Below are positions 6,296 to 7,826 of a stretch of DNA of 7,826 nt, one piece after another (position 1 is the first letter of the stretch; each line of letters begins with the position of its first letter). The notes below the pieces were generated by a model. That model searched no databases and had not been told where the DNA came from. It saw nothing but the letters and a program-made list of their open reading frames with translations. The stretch is from Bacillota bacterium (GTDB lineage: Bacteria > Bacillota > Clostridia > Christensenellales > CAG-138): the NCBI GenBank assembly GCA_023451115.1, contig JAEXFV010000103.1:1-7826 (forward strand), read 5' to 3'. Position numbers and translations under genes: made by a program.

Positions 6296-7684
6296 ATGAA
6301 AACGTATCAACTTATTGTAATCGGCGCAGGTCCAGGAGGATACACGGCCGCCCTTAGAGCTGCCAAGCTGGGGTTGCGGGTGGCAGTGGTGGAGCGGCGT
6401 GAGGTAGGCGGCACTTGCCTCAACCGGGGTTGTGTCCCCACCAAAGCATTGCTGCATGCTTCGCAAATTTATTATGACGCCTGCAACAGCGCTGCTGCGG
6501 GCATTCTCGTTGACGGCGCACAGGTGGATTTGCAGGCCGTTTTTGCAAACAAACGGCAGATTTGTGAAAAGCTTGGCAGCGGGGTAGAAGGGCTGCTTCA
6601 AAATGCAAAAGTAGATCTTATTCGGGGAAGCGCTGTGATTACCGAGTCTGGAGCTGTTACTATTACGGCCCTTGACGGCGAAAACACGGTTTATGCTGCT
6701 GACAATATTTTAATTGCCACTGGCTCTATTCCCGCGCGCCCACCCATTCCGGGCCTGGATCTCCCTGGGGTTATGACATCGGATGAACTGTTGGAAGGGG
6801 AAGACAGGCTGTACCGTTCCATCATTATCATTGGCGGCGGCGTGATCGGCGTTGAGTTTGCCGTTTTTTACAGCAATTTAGGCTGTGAGGTTACGGTCAT
6901 TGAGGGGATGGAGCGGCTTTTGCCCATGATGGACCGGGAGCTGGGCCAAAACTTATCTCAGCTGCTGAAGAAAAGAGGGGTACGGGTCGTTACCGGGGCG
7001 ATGGTGCAGGAAATAAGGCAAAATGGGGCGATGCTTGACGTTCACTTTTCTGCTAAGGATACCGCCCAGGTTGTAACCGCTGAAAGGGTGCTCTGCGCGA
7101 TTGGCCGCAGGCCTTACCTGGAAGGCTTGTTTGCAGGCGGGTTACGGCCGGCGCAATCCGGACCAGCGCTTTGGGTGGACGAACGGTTCCAAACCAGCAT
7201 TCCCGGCGTTTATGCGATTGGAGACGTTTCCTCCAGGATTCAACTTGCTCACGTAGCGTCTGCTCAGGGCATTGCCTGTGTTGACATGATGTGCGGAAAG
7301 ACCAGTTCCGTGAATTTGGATGTTGTTCCCAGCTGTGTTTATTGCCATCCGGAAATTGCCGCTGTTGGCGTGACAGAGGCACAGGCCAAAGAGGCAAATA
7401 TTCCGGTGAAGGTGGGCAAATGCGTGATGGGCGGCAACGCAAGAACGTTGATTGCGGATCCCGGCCGCAGTTTTATGAAGTTTGTAGCAAACAGCGATAC
7501 CCATGAAATCATTGGCGCACAGCTAATGTGTGAGCATAGTACCGATATGATCAGCCAGGTTAGCATGGCAATTGCCAACCATTTCACAGTGGAACAAATG
7601 TTGCTGGCGATGCGGCCCCATCCTACTTTTGAAGAGGCGATGGGAGAGGCGCTGGAAGATTTGCAGCGCAAGTTGTGCTGCTAA
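6296..7684 (+). CDS. lpdA: Dihydrolipoyl dehydrogenase (glycine cleavage L-protein)
   Basis: Flavoprotein that reoxidises the dihydrolipoyl arm of H-protein and reduces NAD+. The 462 residues match the usual stand-alone length; no extra lipoyl domain is fused at the N-terminus. The FAD-binding GAGPGG is at 10-15. The redox-active disulfide is C41/C46 in GGTCLNRGCVPTK, and the NAD-binding IIGGGVIGVEFA lies in the middle of the protein. The second FAD motif is VYAIGDV, and the catalytic His-Glu pair is H442 and E447 in HPTFEE. All active-site residues are present. The protein ends in two cysteines (KLCC), which I do not recognise as a family feature. The gene is 27 bases after lplA and 29 bases before serC. 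Its position argues that it serves the glycine cleavage complex, though it could also serve other lipoyl complexes elsewhere in the genome. Confidence 0.96.
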   Translation: MKTYQLIVIGAGPGGYTAALRAAKLGLRVAVVERREVGGTCLNRGCVPTKALLHASQIYYDACNSAAAGILVDGAQVDLQAVFANKRQICEKLGSGVEGLLQNAKVDLIRGSAVITESGAVTITALDGENTVYAADNILIATGSIPARPPIPGLDLPGVMTSDELLEGEDRLYRSIIIIGGGVIGVEFAVFYSNLGCEVTVIEGMERLLPMMDRELGQNLSQLLKKRGVRVVTGAMVQEIRQNGAMLDVHFSAKDTAQVVTAERVLCAIGRRPYLEGLFAGGLRPAQSGPALWVDERFQTSIPGVYAIGDVSSRIQLAHVASAQGIACVDMMCGKTSSVNLDVVPSCVYCHPEIAAVGVTEAQAKEANIPVKVGKCVMGGNARTLIADPGRSFMKFVANSDTHEIIGAQLMCEHSTDMISQVSMAIANHFTVEQMLLAMRPHPTFEEAMGEALEDLQRKLCC

Positions 7685-7698
7685 ATGGAATATGGAAT

Positions 7699-7705
7699 AA
7701 GGAGG
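7699..7705 (+). promoter_or_regulatory. Ribosome binding site of serC (AAGGAGG)
   Basis: AAGGAGG lies in the 29-base gap after lpdA, 8 bases before the ATG at 7714. It is the best placed site in the window and predicts efficient translation of serC. Confidence 0.85.
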
Positions 7706-7713
7706 GAACAGCA

Positions 7714-7826
7714 ATGTCATATGATCGTATTTACAATTTTTCAGCGGGGCCGTCCATGCTGCCGGTACCAGTGCTGGAAAAAGCGCGGGACGAGATGCTG
7801 AATTACCAGGGGAGCGGGATGAGCGT
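7714..7826 (+). CDS. serC: Phosphoserine aminotransferase, N-terminal fragment (runs off the window)
   Basis: Only 37 complete codons are present. They read YNFSAGPSMLP and then YQGSGMSV, the characteristic start of phosphoserine aminotransferase, a PLP enzyme that converts 3-phosphohydroxypyruvate and glutamate to O-phosphoserine. The PLP lysine and the rest of the protein lie beyond base 7826. The gene follows lpdA by 29 bases on the same strand with its own strong ribosome binding site, so it is probably part of the same transcript. It adds the phosphorylated route to serine to a block that already holds glycine cleavage and SHMT. Identity is firm for so short a stretch because the NFSAGP and GSGMSV motifs are diagnostic. 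Confidence 0.93.
   Translation, partial: MSYDRIYNFSAGPSMLPVPVLEKARDEMLNYQGSGMS

Overview
The window is a tightly packed, single-direction (+ strand) block of glycine/serine one-carbon metabolism. In order it reads: a GcvT (aminomethyltransferase) domain joined in one frame to a serine hydroxymethyltransferase (SHMT/GlyA) domain, then gcvH, gcvPA, gcvPB, a lipoate-protein ligase (lplA type), dihydrolipoyl dehydrogenase (lpdA) and the first 37 codons of phosphoserine aminotransferase (serC). The genes overlap by ATGA (gcvPA/gcvPB and gcvPB/lplA) or are separated by 1 to 74 bases. I see no convincing promoter or factor-independent terminator, so the window looks like the interior of one operon that begins upstream of base 1 and continues past base 7826.

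The organism is most likely a Firmicute of the class Clostridia. P-protein is split into GcvPA and GcvPB, ribosome binding sites are strong AGGAGG types, base composition is balanced to slightly GC-rich by eye, and lplA and lpdA sit beside the gcv genes. This is inference from gene style; no phylogenetic marker is present.

Region by region: 1-2118 encodes the GcvT C-terminal part fused to SHMT, interrupted by an in-frame TAA at 76-78. 2119-2192 is a 74-base spacer holding a perfect 13-bp hairpin flanked by 7-bp direct repeats. 2193-5291 encodes the H-protein and both P-protein subunits. 5288-6268 encodes the ligase that can load lipoate onto H-protein. 6296-7684 encodes the L-protein that reoxidises it. 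From 7714 serC begins.

How they work together: P decarboxylates glycine onto lipoyl-H. T moves the one-carbon unit to tetrahydrofolate, giving 5,10-methylene-THF and ammonia. L reoxidises the lipoyl arm with NAD+. SHMT uses 5,10-methylene-THF plus a second glycine to make serine. SerC feeds the phosphoserine route to serine. All steps are reversible in principle, so the block could serve glycine breakdown or glycine/serine synthesis; the sequence does not settle the direction. The two points most worth attention are the GcvT-SHMT fusion and the stop codon that cuts its GcvT half.
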